Shown: piece by piece, positions 42,396 through 50,205 of the stretch
Numbering within the stretch: position 1 is the stretch's first letter
How the letters are laid out: each line of letters starts with the position of its first letter
Assembly: GCA_910588175.1 (NCBI GenBank)
Contig: CAJUQQ010000013.1
Span: 1-50,849 of the forward strand
Direction of reading: 5' to 3'
Length of the DNA: 50,849 bases
Origin: an uncultured Oscillibacter sp.
GTDB lineage: Bacteria > Bacillota > Clostridia > Oscillospirales > Oscillospiraceae
Translations under genes and position numbers: made by a program
Notes under the pieces: model-generated
Databases searched by the model: none
The model's input: the letters and a program-made list of their open reading frames with translations, nothing else
What the model was told of the DNA's origin: nothing

Positions 42396-42895
42396 TACTC
42401 GCCCTTCGGGCGGGGGGGGGGGGGATTGGATACCAGCGATGGCTGGTGCATTGCACCCCCCATTTGTCTCCGGCCTAAGCGCCGCCGCTTTGCGGCGGTT
42501 GGCCTCCGACACGCGCCTGCGGGCGCAGTCTCCTTTTCTTGCCAGAAGAAAACGAGAAAACGGGCCGTGCACGGTCCACTGGGCGGCTCTTAATGGCTCC
42601 GCCATTTAGAGCCGCCGCGTCCCCCTTGCGGGGAAAAAAGAAAAAGAAGTATCGCCCTGCGGGGGGGGGGGACGTGGGACGGGGGACGCGCAAGAGGTAC
42701 TTCCTCCGGGTACGAATGTCTTCTGCCCGCGGCGTAGCCTTAGCGGGGGTTTTGGAGGTTATCGAATGGACTCCCTCCTCTTTTCGCTGCCGCTACCCTG
42801 GCGGTAGGAGGCATGTGTCCGCCTTTTTCCGGAATTGCCCTTCTATCAATAGAACACCCTGTAGGGGCGGACCTATGTGTCCGCCCTCTCCCGGG
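42396..42895 (-). repeat. Dispersed two-module repeat, long inverted copy
   Basis: Module B (42396-42454) and module A (42835-42895) are inverted relative to the copy at 28409-28570. Here about 380 bases separate them instead of 46. The insert is packed with palindromes (CGCCGC...GCGGCG at about 42482; GGCTCT/AGAGCC around 42587-42614; GCCGCTACCCTGGCGGT near 42790), an extra ATGTGTCCGCC unit at 42813-42823, and G runs of 13 (42412-42424) and 11 (42661-42671). There is no supported gene in 42369-42872. Confidence 0.7.
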
Positions 42896-43112
42896 TTTCC
42901 ACCAATCTCTCTTGGGACCTGCCCAACAAATAGTCGGTAGACACGTCAAACAAATCTGCCAGCTTTATCAGCATCTCATAATCCGGGCGGTGTTCATCGC
43001 CCTCATAATACTGATAGGTGCGTACACCAATCCCAAGCAAATTCGCAACATCAGATTGACGCATTCTTTTTTCCTTACGCAATGCTTTTAAACGCTCGGC
43101 AATTTTAACCAT
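42873..43112 (-). CDS. XRE-family regulator with repeat-encoded tail
   Basis: 79 residues from ATG 43112; GTG 43127 is an alternative start. A compact HTH: KIAERLKALRKEKRMRQSDV ANLLGIGVRTYQYYEGDEHR and PDYEMLIKLADLFDVSTDYL LGRS, complete for an XRE domain. The last residues (TRERADT) and the stop are encoded by repeat module A, so the repeat probably replaced the original 3' end. The divergent palindrome at 43145-43171 is its likely operator. Confidence 0.8.
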   Translation of the reverse strand: MVKIAERLKALRKEKRMRQSDVANLLGIGVRTYQYYEGDEHRPDYEMLIKLADLFDVSTDYLLGRSQERLVETRERADT

Positions 43113-43130
43113 AATTCTGCAATTCACCTC

Positions 43131-43171
43131 TTGACACGCACAAGTTATTCGTGTACTATATACACGAATAA
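43131..43171 (+). promoter_or_regulatory. Promoter with long palindromic operator
   Basis: TTGACA (43131-43136), 17-base spacer, TACTAT (43154-43159). A perfect 11-bp inverted repeat TTATTCGTGTA / TACACGAATAA (43145-43155 and 43161-43171) with a five-base centre covers the -10 box. Suited to a dimeric XRE repressor; it faces the gene at 43196. Confidence 0.8.
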
Positions 43172-43195
43172 ACCATGCGTGAATGGAGGATTCTT

Positions 43196-43444
43196 ATGTC
43201 ACCCTTAATGCAAACCATCTGCGACGATCTCCGCGCCTACGCTCTGGACCGCTACATAGACGGCTTCGAGCGGGACGCCTACGCCGCCGAGCTTGACCAG
43301 CTCCACAACGCGCTTTCCGCCGCTCTGCCGGAGCACTGTCAGGAGCTTCTCCAGCAGTACATCCTTACCTTAAACGCCCGCGCCCTCATGGAGCTGGAAG
43401 CCATGTTCCAGGCCGCCTTCGCCGCCGCGAAGGAGCTGGTTTAG
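43196..43444 (+). CDS. Small helical hypothetical protein
   Basis: 82 residues. ATG 43196 is chosen because GGAGGA lies five bases upstream; ATG 43175 is in frame but before that site. Entirely helical, Ala/Leu-rich (MSPLMQTICDDLRAYALDRY ... CQELLQQYILTLNARALMEL, EAMFQAAFAAAKELV), resembling small DUF6809-type proteins found next to XRE regulators in Clostridia (recalled pattern, not verified). Its stop overlaps the convergent topA stop by four bases. Confidence 0.65.
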   Translation: MSPLMQTICDDLRAYALDRYIDGFERDAYAAELDQLHNALSAALPEHCQELLQQYILTLNARALMELEAMFQAAFAAAKELV

Positions 43445-45795
43445 CCCTCCTCCGGCGGCTCCGCTTTTTGGGCGGCGGGCTTCTTCGCGGCGGTCTTTTT
43501 CGCCGCGGCGGCTTTCGTGGTTTTCTTGGCGGAGGCCGCTGTGGTTTTTTTCGCCGCCGTCTTTTTGGCGGGGGCCGCCTTCGTGGTCTTCGCCGTCTTC
43601 TTGGCGGGTTTCTCCTCGGCCTCCTCCACGGCGGGAGGCTCTGTGGAATCCTCCTTCTTGGCGGCGTAACGGGGATAGCCCCGCTTATCCTCCGGCAGGA
43701 AGTTGGAGCACTCCGGGTTGATGCAGAAGGGTTTTTTCGCTCCCCGGCCCGCCTTTTTGAACATCGTCTGTCCGCAAACCGGGCAGTCGTCCTTCACCGG
43801 CACATCCCAGGTCATGAAGCCGCACTTTTCCGCCTCGACCTTGCTGGTCAGGTGCTCACAGCAGTAGTAGGTGTACTGTTTGCCGCTTTTCTTGCTTTTG
43901 CCCGTGCGCTTCATCAGCCGCCCGCCGCACTTGGGACAGCGGCCCGGCATCTCCACCACCAAGGGCATGGTAAAATTACACTCCGGAAAGCCCGGGCAGG
44001 CCAGGAAGCGGCCGAACCGCCCCATCTTCACCACCAGATTCCGCCCGCACTCCGGGCAGATCTCCGTGGACACCTCGTCGGGCACCTTGATGCGCACGCC
44101 CTCCAAGTCCTGCTCCGCCTGCTTGAGGCTCTTGTCAAAATCCCCGTAGAAGTCCCGCAGGACCCCCTTCCAGGGGATGCTGCCCCCCTCCACGGAGTCC
44201 AGCTTTTCCTCCATGTGGGCGGTGAATTTCAGGTCGGCGATGTCGGTGAATTTGTCCTTCATCAGCTCCGTCACCACCCGGCCCAGGTTGGTGATTTTCA
44301 GGTATTTGCCCTCTTTTTCCACATACATCCGGTCCAGAATCGTGGACACGGTGGGTGCGTAGGTGGAGGGGCGGCCGATGCCCTGCTCCTCCATAGCCCG
44401 GATGAGGGAGGCGTCCGTGTACCGGGCGGGGGGCTGGGTGAAGTGCTGGTTGGGGGCAAAGCCCTTCAAATCCAGGGCGTCCCCCTCCTGGAGCTCCGGC
44501 AGGGGAGACTCTTTCTCCTCCTTCTCCTCATCCTTGCCTTCTTCATAAACGGCGGTGTAACCCGCGAATTTCAGGCTGGAGGAGCTGGCCCGGAAGTCGT
44601 GGCGGCTGGCCTCGATCTCCACGGACACGCTGTCGTACACGGCGTTGGACATCTGGCAGGCCACGAAGCGGCTCCAAATCAGGCGGTAGAGCCGGTACTG
44701 CTCCCCGGTGAGGTCGGCTTTCAAATCCTCCGGGGTCCAGCGGACGTTGCTGGGGCGGATGGCCTCGTGGGCGTCCTGGGCATTGGCCTTGGCCTTATAG
44801 CGGTTGGTTTTGGCGTAGGCGTCCCCGTAGCGGCCCAGGATAAAGCTCTTGGCCTCCGCAAGGGCCTCCTCGGAAAGGCGCAGGGAGTCGGTACGCATAT
44901 AGGTGATAAGGCCCACGGTGCCCTCCCCGGCGATGTCCACGCCCTCGTAGAGCTGCTGGGCGATAGCCATGGTCCGCCGGGGGGTCATGCTCAGCTTCCG
45001 GGAGGCCTCCTGCTGCATGGTGGAGGTGGTGAAGGGGGGCGAGGGGCTCCGCTGCTTGTCGGTGCGCTTCACGCTCTTCACCGAGAAGGCGGCGTTTTCC
45101 GTCTCCCGGACCACCGCATCCACCTCGGCCTGGCTTTTCAGCTCCGCCTTCTTTCCGTCCTTCCCGTGGTAGCGGGCGGCAAAGGGCTTGTTCCGCCCCA
45201 GGAGATTGGCGTCCAGGGTCCAGTATTCCTCGGGCTGGAAGGCCTCGATCTCCCGCTCCCGGTCGTCCACCATCCGGGTGGCCACGGACTGGACCCGCCC
45301 GGCGGAGAGGCCCCGGCGCACCTTCTTCCAGAGGAGGGGGCTCAGCTCATAGCCCACCAGCCGGTCCAGAATGCGCCGGGCCTGCTGGGCGTCCACCAGG
45401 TTCTGGTCGATGGCCCGGGGGGACTGAATGCTCTCCTGGACCACTTTTTTTGTAATTTCGTTGAAGGTCACCCGCTTTGTCTTCTCGTCCGACAGGTCCA
45501 GAAGGTGCTTTAAGTGCCAGGAGATGGCCTCGCCCTCCCGGTCCGGGTCGGTTGCCAGGAACACGGTGTCCGCCGCTTTGGCGGACTTTTTCAGGTCCTT
45601 GATGATATCTTCCTTGCCCTTGATGGGCTGGTAAACCGGCTCGAAATCCTGCTCCGGGTCCACGCCCAGCTTACTCTTGGGCAGGTCCCGCAGGTGGCCC
45701 ATGCAGGCCTTGACGGTGTACTCCTTCCCCAGATACTTCCCGATTGTCTTGGCCTTCGCCGGGGATTCCACGATGACCAAATACTGCTTTGCCAT
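43441..45795 (-). CDS. topA: DNA topoisomerase I
   Basis: 784 residues. Toprim domain (LVIVESPAKAKTIGKYLGKE; acidic triad in FLATDPDREGEAISWH), RRGLSAGRVQSVATRMVDDR, and catalytic Tyr in GLITYMRTDSLRLS near residue 300. AQDAHEAIRPS and EEQGIGRPSTYAPTVSTILD follow, then four-Cys zinc ribbons (CPECGRNLVVKMGRFGRFLA CPGFPEC; CPKCGGRLMKR; CPVCGQTMFKK). The last about 80 residues form a Lys/Ala-rich tail of KKTAAKKTT-type repeats like histone H1, which likely binds DNA non-specifically. It relaxes negative supercoils. Follows dprA by 36 bases. Confidence 0.95.
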   Translation of the reverse strand: MAKQYLVIVESPAKAKTIGKYLGKEYTVKACMGHLRDLPKSKLGVDPEQDFEPVYQPIKGKEDIIKDLKKSAKAADTVFLATDPDREGEAISWHLKHLLDLSDEKTKRVTFNEITKKVVQESIQSPRAIDQNLVDAQQARRILDRLVGYELSPLLWKKVRRGLSAGRVQSVATRMVDDREREIEAFQPEEYWTLDANLLGRNKPFAARYHGKDGKKAELKSQAEVDAVVRETENAAFSVKSVKRTDKQRSPSPPFTTSTMQQEASRKLSMTPRRTMAIAQQLYEGVDIAGEGTVGLITYMRTDSLRLSEEALAEAKSFILGRYGDAYAKTNRYKAKANAQDAHEAIRPSNVRWTPEDLKADLTGEQYRLYRLIWSRFVACQMSNAVYDSVSVEIEASRHDFRASSSSLKFAGYTAVYEEGKDEEKEEKESPLPELQEGDALDLKGFAPNQHFTQPPARYTDASLIRAMEEQGIGRPSTYAPTVSTILDRMYVEKEGKYLKITNLGRVVTELMKDKFTDIADLKFTAHMEEKLDSVEGGSIPWKGVLRDFYGDFDKSLKQAEQDLEGVRIKVPDEVSTEICPECGRNLVVKMGRFGRFLACPGFPECNFTMPLVVEMPGRCPKCGGRLMKRTGKSKKSGKQYTYYCCEHLTSKVEAEKCGFMTWDVPVKDDCPVCGQTMFKKAGRGAKKPFCINPECSNFLPEDKRGYPRYAAKKEDSTEPPAVEEAEEKPAKKTAKTTKAAPAKKTAAKKTTAASAKKTTKAAAAKKTAAKKPAAQKAEPPEEG

Positions 45796-45831
45796 AGTTA
45801 CCTCCGTTGTCTCCCGCCCCGCGGGAGGGGG

Positions 45832-47040
45832 TTATTCCGCCAGCGTCACAAGCCGGGTGTACCGCTTGCCGCTGTGCTGATGTACCATGCCGTCGATCTC
45901 CAGCATAGTCAAGGCCGACGAGACCCGCCGGGCGGGAATGCCGGTCATTTGAATCAGATCGTCTACCTGCCGCGAGTTTTCCAAATCCAACACCCGCAGA
46001 AGGGCGATCTGGTCGTCGGTCAGGCCCGACCGGCTCACGGTCCGGGAATCGGGCTTGGCCTCCGGCCGCTCCGGGGCGGCTTCCGGCCTTTGCCGGGGCT
46101 CCGGCGCGGCACGCCGCCGGACAGGCAGAGGCGTCCAGGCCGGGAAATCCCCGGCGGGACGCAGCTTCTCCGGAAAGCGCTCCTGGAAATCCCGCAGAAT
46201 GTCCCAGCCCTCCGCCGCCAGGCCCGCGCCGTCCCGAATCAGCCGGTTGCAGCCCACGCTGGCAGGGGCGCTGATGGGCCCGGGGACGGCGTAAACCTCC
46301 CGGCCCTGCTCCAGCGCCAGCCGGGCGGTAATCAGCGCGCCGCTGCGCTCCGGGGCCTCCACCACCAGGGCGGCGACACTGAGGCCGGACATAATCCGGT
46401 TCCGGGCGGGAAAATGGCTTCGCTCCGGCTCCGTGCCCGGCGGATATTCGGACAGCAGGACGCCGGCGGCGGCCACATCGTCGTACAGGCTTTGGCTCTC
46501 ATAGGGGTAGTAAACGTCCAGGCCGTTGCCCGTTACGCCCACCACCGTTCCCCCCGCCCGAAGGGCTCCCCGGGCGGCGGCGGCGTCCACGCCCCGGGCC
46601 AGTCCCGTCACCACCACCGCGCCGGAGGCGGCTAGTTCCTGGCTCAGACGCTCCGCGCTGGCGGAGCCGTAGGGCGTGCAGTTCCGGGTGCCCACCACGG
46701 CGATTGCCGCCTCCTCGTCCAGGGCGGGCATGCGGCCCTTGACGTACAGCACCAGGGGCGGATCGAAAATGTTGCGCAAGCGCTGGGGATACTCCGCGTC
46801 CTGGAGGGTCAGGATGCGCTGTCCAAGCCTCTGGCACTCCGCCAGAATGCGGTCCGCTATGGAGAGGTCCCGGTTCAGCGCCAGCTTCGCCTGGGCCGGG
46901 GGCACGTCCTCGGCCAGGAGCAGTTCCTCCCGGTCGGCGAAGAAGATATCCTCCGGCGAGCCGAAGTGCCGCAGAAGCGCCAGCCGCGCCGGGCCCTTCA
47001 GCCCCGGCAGTTCCGCCAGCCACACCCAGTATTTCAGCAT
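45832..47040 (-). CDS. dprA: DNA processing protein DprA
   Basis: 402 residues. The N-terminal helical domain (about 1-100) precedes a Rossmann-like core: IAVVGTRNCTPYGSASAERL, VVTGLARGVDAAAARGALRA, GGTVVGVTGNGLDVYYPYES, LLSEYPPGTEPERSHFPARN RIMSGLSVAALVVEAPERSG, and REVYAVPGPISAPASVGCNR. A Pro/Arg-rich linker leads to a winged-helix C-terminal domain (QIALLRVLDLENSRQVDDLI). It loads RecA on incoming single-stranded DNA during transformation. Commonly followed by topA, as here. Confidence 0.94.
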   Translation of the reverse strand: MLKYWVWLAELPGLKGPARLALLRHFGSPEDIFFADREELLLAEDVPPAQAKLALNRDLSIADRILAECQRLGQRILTLQDAEYPQRLRNIFDPPLVLYVKGRMPALDEEAAIAVVGTRNCTPYGSASAERLSQELAASGAVVVTGLARGVDAAAARGALRAGGTVVGVTGNGLDVYYPYESQSLYDDVAAAGVLLSEYPPGTEPERSHFPARNRIMSGLSVAALVVEAPERSGALITARLALEQGREVYAVPGPISAPASVGCNRLIRDGAGLAAEGWDILRDFQERFPEKLRPAGDFPAWTPLPVRRRAAPEPRQRPEAAPERPEAKPDSRTVSRSGLTDDQIALLRVLDLENSRQVDDLIQMTGIPARRVSSALTMLEIDGMVHQHSGKRYTRLVTLAE

Positions 47041-47085
47041 GTCCCGCCCCTCCTTTTTGCAAGTCTTCTTTTACCAAGGTTTTCT

Positions 47086-47114
47086 ATACTATATTAAATA
47101 GAAGGAAAATGCAA
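47086..47114 (-). promoter_or_regulatory. dprA-topA promoter
   Basis: On the minus strand, TTGCAT (47109-47114), 17-base spacer, TAGTAT (47086-47091), 46 bases before the dprA start. Confidence 0.5.
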
Positions 47115-47124
47115 GCGTCATTTT

Positions 47125-47907
47125 TTAAATTTCTCCCCGGGCCGCCTCCCACAGCAGCACTGAGGCCGCCGAAGCCGCGTTCAAGGACTCGCAGCGGGGG
47201 TCCATGGGAATGCGGATGGTGCGGTCACAGGCCGCCAGCACCTCCGCCGAGAGGCCCCGGCCCTCGCTGCCCACGGCTATGGCGCAGCGGCTCAGGTTCA
47301 CCTCCCGCACGTCCGCCGTGTCCTCCCGAAGGGCCGCGCCGTAGAGGGGCAGGTCCGCCGCCTTCAAAAGCGCCGTCAGCTCCGCCAGGGTGCAGCGGTA
47401 AAGGGCGGACCGGAAATGGACCCCCATTCCCGCCCGAAGGGTCTTGGGGTTATAGAGGTCGGCACAGCCGGGGAGCAGAATCACCCGGGCTTCGAAGGCA
47501 TCCGCCGTCCGGAGAATGGTTCCCACGTTGCCGGGGTCCTGGACGCCATCCAGAACCAGGAAGCGCAAACGGCCCCAGGCGTCCGGCTCCAGCCTCTCCG
47601 GCGGAGCACAGCGCGGAATGCGGCAGGAGAACACCACCCCCTGGGGGGTCTCCATAGGGCTGACGGAGCGCATGACGCTTTCGCTGACCACCGCCGACCG
47701 AAGCGCCCGGCCCTCCAAGCCCGGGGGCAGTTCCATCCCCTCGGTGCGGAGCACAGCCAGAACCGGCGCGCCCCACAGCGCCGCCTCCCGGAGAAGCTTC
47801 GGGCTGTCGCACAAAAATTCTCCCGTTTCCTCGCGGTAGGAACGGGAGGAGGCCAGCTTTCGCAGATGAACGCAGAGGGGGTTTGCTTTGCTGCTAATCC
47901 TTTCCAT
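47125..47907 (-). CDS. SpoU-family RNA 2'-O-methyltransferase
   Basis: 260 residues. An N-terminal substrate-binding domain (about 1-105; NPLCVHLRKLASSRSYREET GEFLCDSPKLLREA) precedes the SPOUT knot. Motif 1 is LVLDGVQDPGNVGTILRTAD, motif 2 AIAVGSEGRGLSAEVL, motif 3 IPMDPRCESLNAASAASVLL, with SAM held in the knot. Likely methylates a 23S rRNA guanosine or a tRNA; the exact target (RlmB or another) cannot be read from sequence. Its upstream region 47908-48046 contains only a hairpin. Confidence 0.88.
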   Translation of the reverse strand: MERISSKANPLCVHLRKLASSRSYREETGEFLCDSPKLLREAALWGAPVLAVLRTEGMELPPGLEGRALRSAVVSESVMRSVSPMETPQGVVFSCRIPRCAPPERLEPDAWGRLRFLVLDGVQDPGNVGTILRTADAFEARVILLPGCADLYNPKTLRAGMGVHFRSALYRCTLAELTALLKAADLPLYGAALREDTADVREVNLSRCAIAVGSEGRGLSAEVLAACDRTIRIPMDPRCESLNAASAASVLLWEAARGEI

Positions 47908-48005
47908 AACCGTAGGCCTCCTCTCCCGCCGCTACCGGCATAGTGACGGAAATCACGGTCCGCCGCCAGGGCAATCATGTTGATTCTTCCTTATCATAAA
48001 GGTAT

Positions 48006-48033
48006 CCGCCCGGCTTGTCAAGCCGCCGGGCGG
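48006..48033. terminator. Hairpin between folC and the methyltransferase gene
   Basis: CCGCCCGGC / GCCGGGCGG with a ten-base loop. T-rich sequence (TCTTTTCCCCTTTTT) lies on its right on the plus strand; on the minus strand, the side that folC transcripts use, the T-tract is weak (ATACCTTTATG). Confidence 0.45.
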
Positions 48034-48046
48034 TCTTTTCCCCTTT

Positions 48047-49315
48047 TTAGCGCCTTTTAAACCAGGCGGACCGGACCTCGCCGCAGAGGTATAGAGAGCC
48101 CAGAGCGCAGATCACGCTCTCTTCGCCCGCCGCCAGGGCGGCCTCCATCCCCTCCTCCAGGTTGGCGCAGGGCCGGGCTTCCACCCCACGCTCTGTCAAA
48201 AGGGCACACAGCGCCGCCGTGTCCATGGCCCGGGGACTGTCCGGCCGGAGAACCAACACCCGCTCCGCCAGAGGAGCCAGCAGATCCAGCATCTCCCCGG
48301 CGTCCTTATCCGCCAAAATGCCAAGCAGAAAGGTCACGGGTCTCCCAGGAAAAAGGGTCCTCAAGCTCTCCACCGCGGCCCGCATTCCGTGGGCGTTGTG
48401 GGCGCCGTCCAGAAGGAAAACGGGGCGTTTCCCCAGGACTTCAAAGCGCCCAGGCCAGCGGACCTCCTCCAGCCCCCGGCGGACCGCCTCTTCCGGAATG
48501 TTCCATCCCTTCTCCCGCAACGCCTCCAGGGCCGTCAGAGCCAGGGCGGCATTCTCCGCCTGATAGGCTCCTGTCAGAGGGAGGGCCAATCCCTTCCAGG
48601 GGGCGAAGTCAAAAACCGCGCCCTCCAGGTCCAAACGCCGGACCGTCAGACGGGAGAAGTCCAGCTCCGTCAGCGCCGCGCCCCGCTCCCGGCAGGTCCG
48701 GCGGAAGCACTCGTCCGCCTCGGGGCATCCGCCCCGGCTGACCACGGTCCCGCCGGGCTTGATGATTCCCGCCTTGGCGGCGGCCACATCCCGGAGGGTG
48801 GGCCCCAGGATGGCGGCGTGGTCCATGCCCATGGCGGTCAGCACCGCCAGTTCCGGGGTCTCAATGACATTCGAGGCGTCCAGCGCCCCGCCCAGGCCGG
48901 TCTCCAGAACCACCACATCACAGCGCCGCTCCCGAAAGTACAGGAAGGCGGCGGCGGTGATCAGCTCAAACTCCGTGGGATGCTCCGGCATCGCTTCGGC
49001 GGCGGCGCGGACCTGCTCCGTCACCGCTCCCAGGGCCTCGTCGGAAATTTCCTCCCCATCAACCCGGATACGCTCGTGAAACCGCTCCAGATGGGGCGAG
49101 GTATTCAGCCCCACCCGGTATCCCGCCGCCTCCAAAACCGACGCCAGGCAGGCGCAAACGCTGCCCTTGCCGTTGGTCCCGGCCACGTGGATACATTTCA
49201 GCTCCCGCTGGGGATCTCCCAGCCGGCGGAGCAGTTCCCGGATGCGGCCCAGGCCCGGAGCGCGCGTCTCCCAGCCGTGGGACCAAATGTAGGCCACCGC
49301 CTCTTCTCCCGTCAT
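48047..49315 (-). CDS. folC: Folylpolyglutamate synthase / dihydrofolate synthase
   Basis: 422 residues from ATG 49315 with AAGGAGGG upstream. Mur-ligase superfamily: P-loop CIHVAGTNGKGSVCACLASV, LNTSPHLERFHERIRVDGEE, VVLETGLGGALDASNVIETP, MGMDHAAILGPTLRDVAAAK AGIIKPG, and LDGAHNAHGMRAAVESLRTL. It adds glutamate to folates (and possibly to dihydropteroate), trapping them in the cell. The gene follows folT by 12 bases, so uptake and retention of folate are co-regulated by the riboswitch upstream. Confidence 0.94.
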   Translation of the reverse strand: MTGEEAVAYIWSHGWETRAPGLGRIRELLRRLGDPQRELKCIHVAGTNGKGSVCACLASVLEAAGYRVGLNTSPHLERFHERIRVDGEEISDEALGAVTEQVRAAAEAMPEHPTEFELITAAAFLYFRERRCDVVVLETGLGGALDASNVIETPELAVLTAMGMDHAAILGPTLRDVAAAKAGIIKPGGTVVSRGGCPEADECFRRTCRERGAALTELDFSRLTVRRLDLEGAVFDFAPWKGLALPLTGAYQAENAALALTALEALREKGWNIPEEAVRRGLEEVRWPGRFEVLGKRPVFLLDGAHNAHGMRAAVESLRTLFPGRPVTFLLGILADKDAGEMLDLLAPLAERVLVLRPDSPRAMDTAALCALLTERGVEARPCANLEEGMEAALAAGEESVICALGSLYLCGEVRSAWFKRR

Positions 49316-49327
49316 GACGCTCCCTCC

Positions 49328-49882
49328 TTACAGGGTGGAAACGAAGTTTCGCTTCCGCAGGGTCTTCACCAGCGGCATCGCCAGAGAAGCCATGACCACG
49401 GCGTTGATCATGCCCACAATGAGCCGCCAAACCAGGTCTCCAAAAATCAGAGCGGGACTATAATAACCGAAAATCACACTGTCTAGCCAGTTAATCAGGG
49501 TGTTCCCCACGGTGGTGGAAATGGCCGCCACAATGCAGACGGCATAGCACAACATCCGCCGCTCCTCCAGCCGCTCTCCCCGAAGGCCCATCAGGCCAAG
49601 GGCTCCCAGGCCCACCACCAGGCCCCGGAGGGCCGGGGGAATCAGGTACAGCACCGTGGTGTAGGTGACGCCGTAGGTCAACAGCTGTTTGAAAAATTCG
49701 CCCACCATGGCCACGATCACCGCGTCCACCGGGCCGAAGAGCAGGGCGGCCGCCACCACCGGCAGAGAGCCGAAGGAAATCCGCACATTCCCCACCTGCA
49801 CCGCCGCGTACAGCGACAGGGGCAGGTACATGGCCGCCAGCAGAGCGGCATAGCACATCCGTTTCACATTCATTTTGGGCAT
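49328..49882 (-). CDS. folT: ECF transporter S component for folate (FolT)
   Basis: 184 residues from ATG 49882 (GAGGAGG upstream); the longer frame runs into the riboswitch leader. About six membrane segments (YAALLAAMYLPLSLYAAVQV, ISFGSLPVVAAALLFGPVDA, LYLIPPALRGLVVGLGALGL, YAVCIVAAISTTVGNTLINW, LIVGMINAVVMASLAMPLV). The VGNVRISFGSLPVV and GPVDAVIVAMVGEFFKQLL patterns are typical of folate-family S components. It docks with the EcfAAT module encoded elsewhere. Folate specificity is supported by the tetrahydrofolate riboswitch and folC. Confidence 0.88.
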   Translation of the reverse strand: MPKMNVKRMCYAALLAAMYLPLSLYAAVQVGNVRISFGSLPVVAAALLFGPVDAVIVAMVGEFFKQLLTYGVTYTTVLYLIPPALRGLVVGLGALGLMGLRGERLEERRMLCYAVCIVAAISTTVGNTLINWLDSVIFGYYSPALIFGDLVWRLIVGMINAVVMASLAMPLVKTLRKRNFVSTL

Positions 49883-49943
49883 AACAAAAACCTCCTCTAA
49901 ATTACGGCAGCACGCCGCACAGAGGAAGCCCGTTCCCAAATGC

Positions 49944-50046
49944 GGCAGCGGGATGCGGGACGCGCACTGCGGGGGAAGGACCCCCTTCGTCCGGAAAGCA
50001 ACTCCCCGTCTCTCCGGCACTTTGACACGCGTGTCCCTACTCTGCC
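49944..50046 (-). promoter_or_regulatory. Tetrahydrofolate (THF-I) riboswitch
   Basis: Minus-strand leader of folT. Conserved elements appear in order: GGCAGAGTAG at the 5' side, GCG..TCAAAGTG, GACGGGGAGTTG, GGACGAAG, CGCAGTGCG, and the 3' GCATCCCGCTGCC that pairs with the 5' end to close P1. This is the layout of the THF riboswitch (GAGUAG ... AACGAAG ... CGCGGUG ... GCAUCCCGCU). It sits between the promoter (50080-50108) and the folT ribosome-binding site. Binding of THF should reduce folT-folC expression; sequence to about 49885 forms the expression platform. Confidence 0.85.
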
Positions 50047-50079
50047 TTTGTCCTTCCGGCTCTCGCCGGGGACGCCCTT

Positions 50080-50108
50080 ATCATATACCAGCTTCCGGCA
50101 AAATACAA
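50080..50108 (-). promoter_or_regulatory. folT-folC promoter
   Basis: On the minus strand, TTGTAT (50103-50108), 17-base spacer, TATGAT (50080-50085), about 35 bases before the riboswitch. Confidence 0.65.
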
Positions 50109-50154
50109 GGCCCTTCGATAAATTCCATAAAAATCCAGGTCCGCCTTAGCGGTC

Positions 50155-50187
50155 GAAAAAACGCCCCGGACCTGAGTCCGAGGCGTT
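50155..50187 (-). terminator. Terminator after rnfB
   Basis: AACGCCTCGGAC-TCAG-GTCCGGGGCGTT followed by TTTTT on the minus strand. It ends the Rnf operon before the folT promoter. Confidence 0.85.
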
Positions 50188-50205
50188 TTCCAGCATTTTG
50201 ACGGG

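Noticed and set aside
43468..45513. 681-residue plus-strand open frame
   Set aside because: Antisense shadow of topA; the Gly/Leu/His-rich sequence has no family features.
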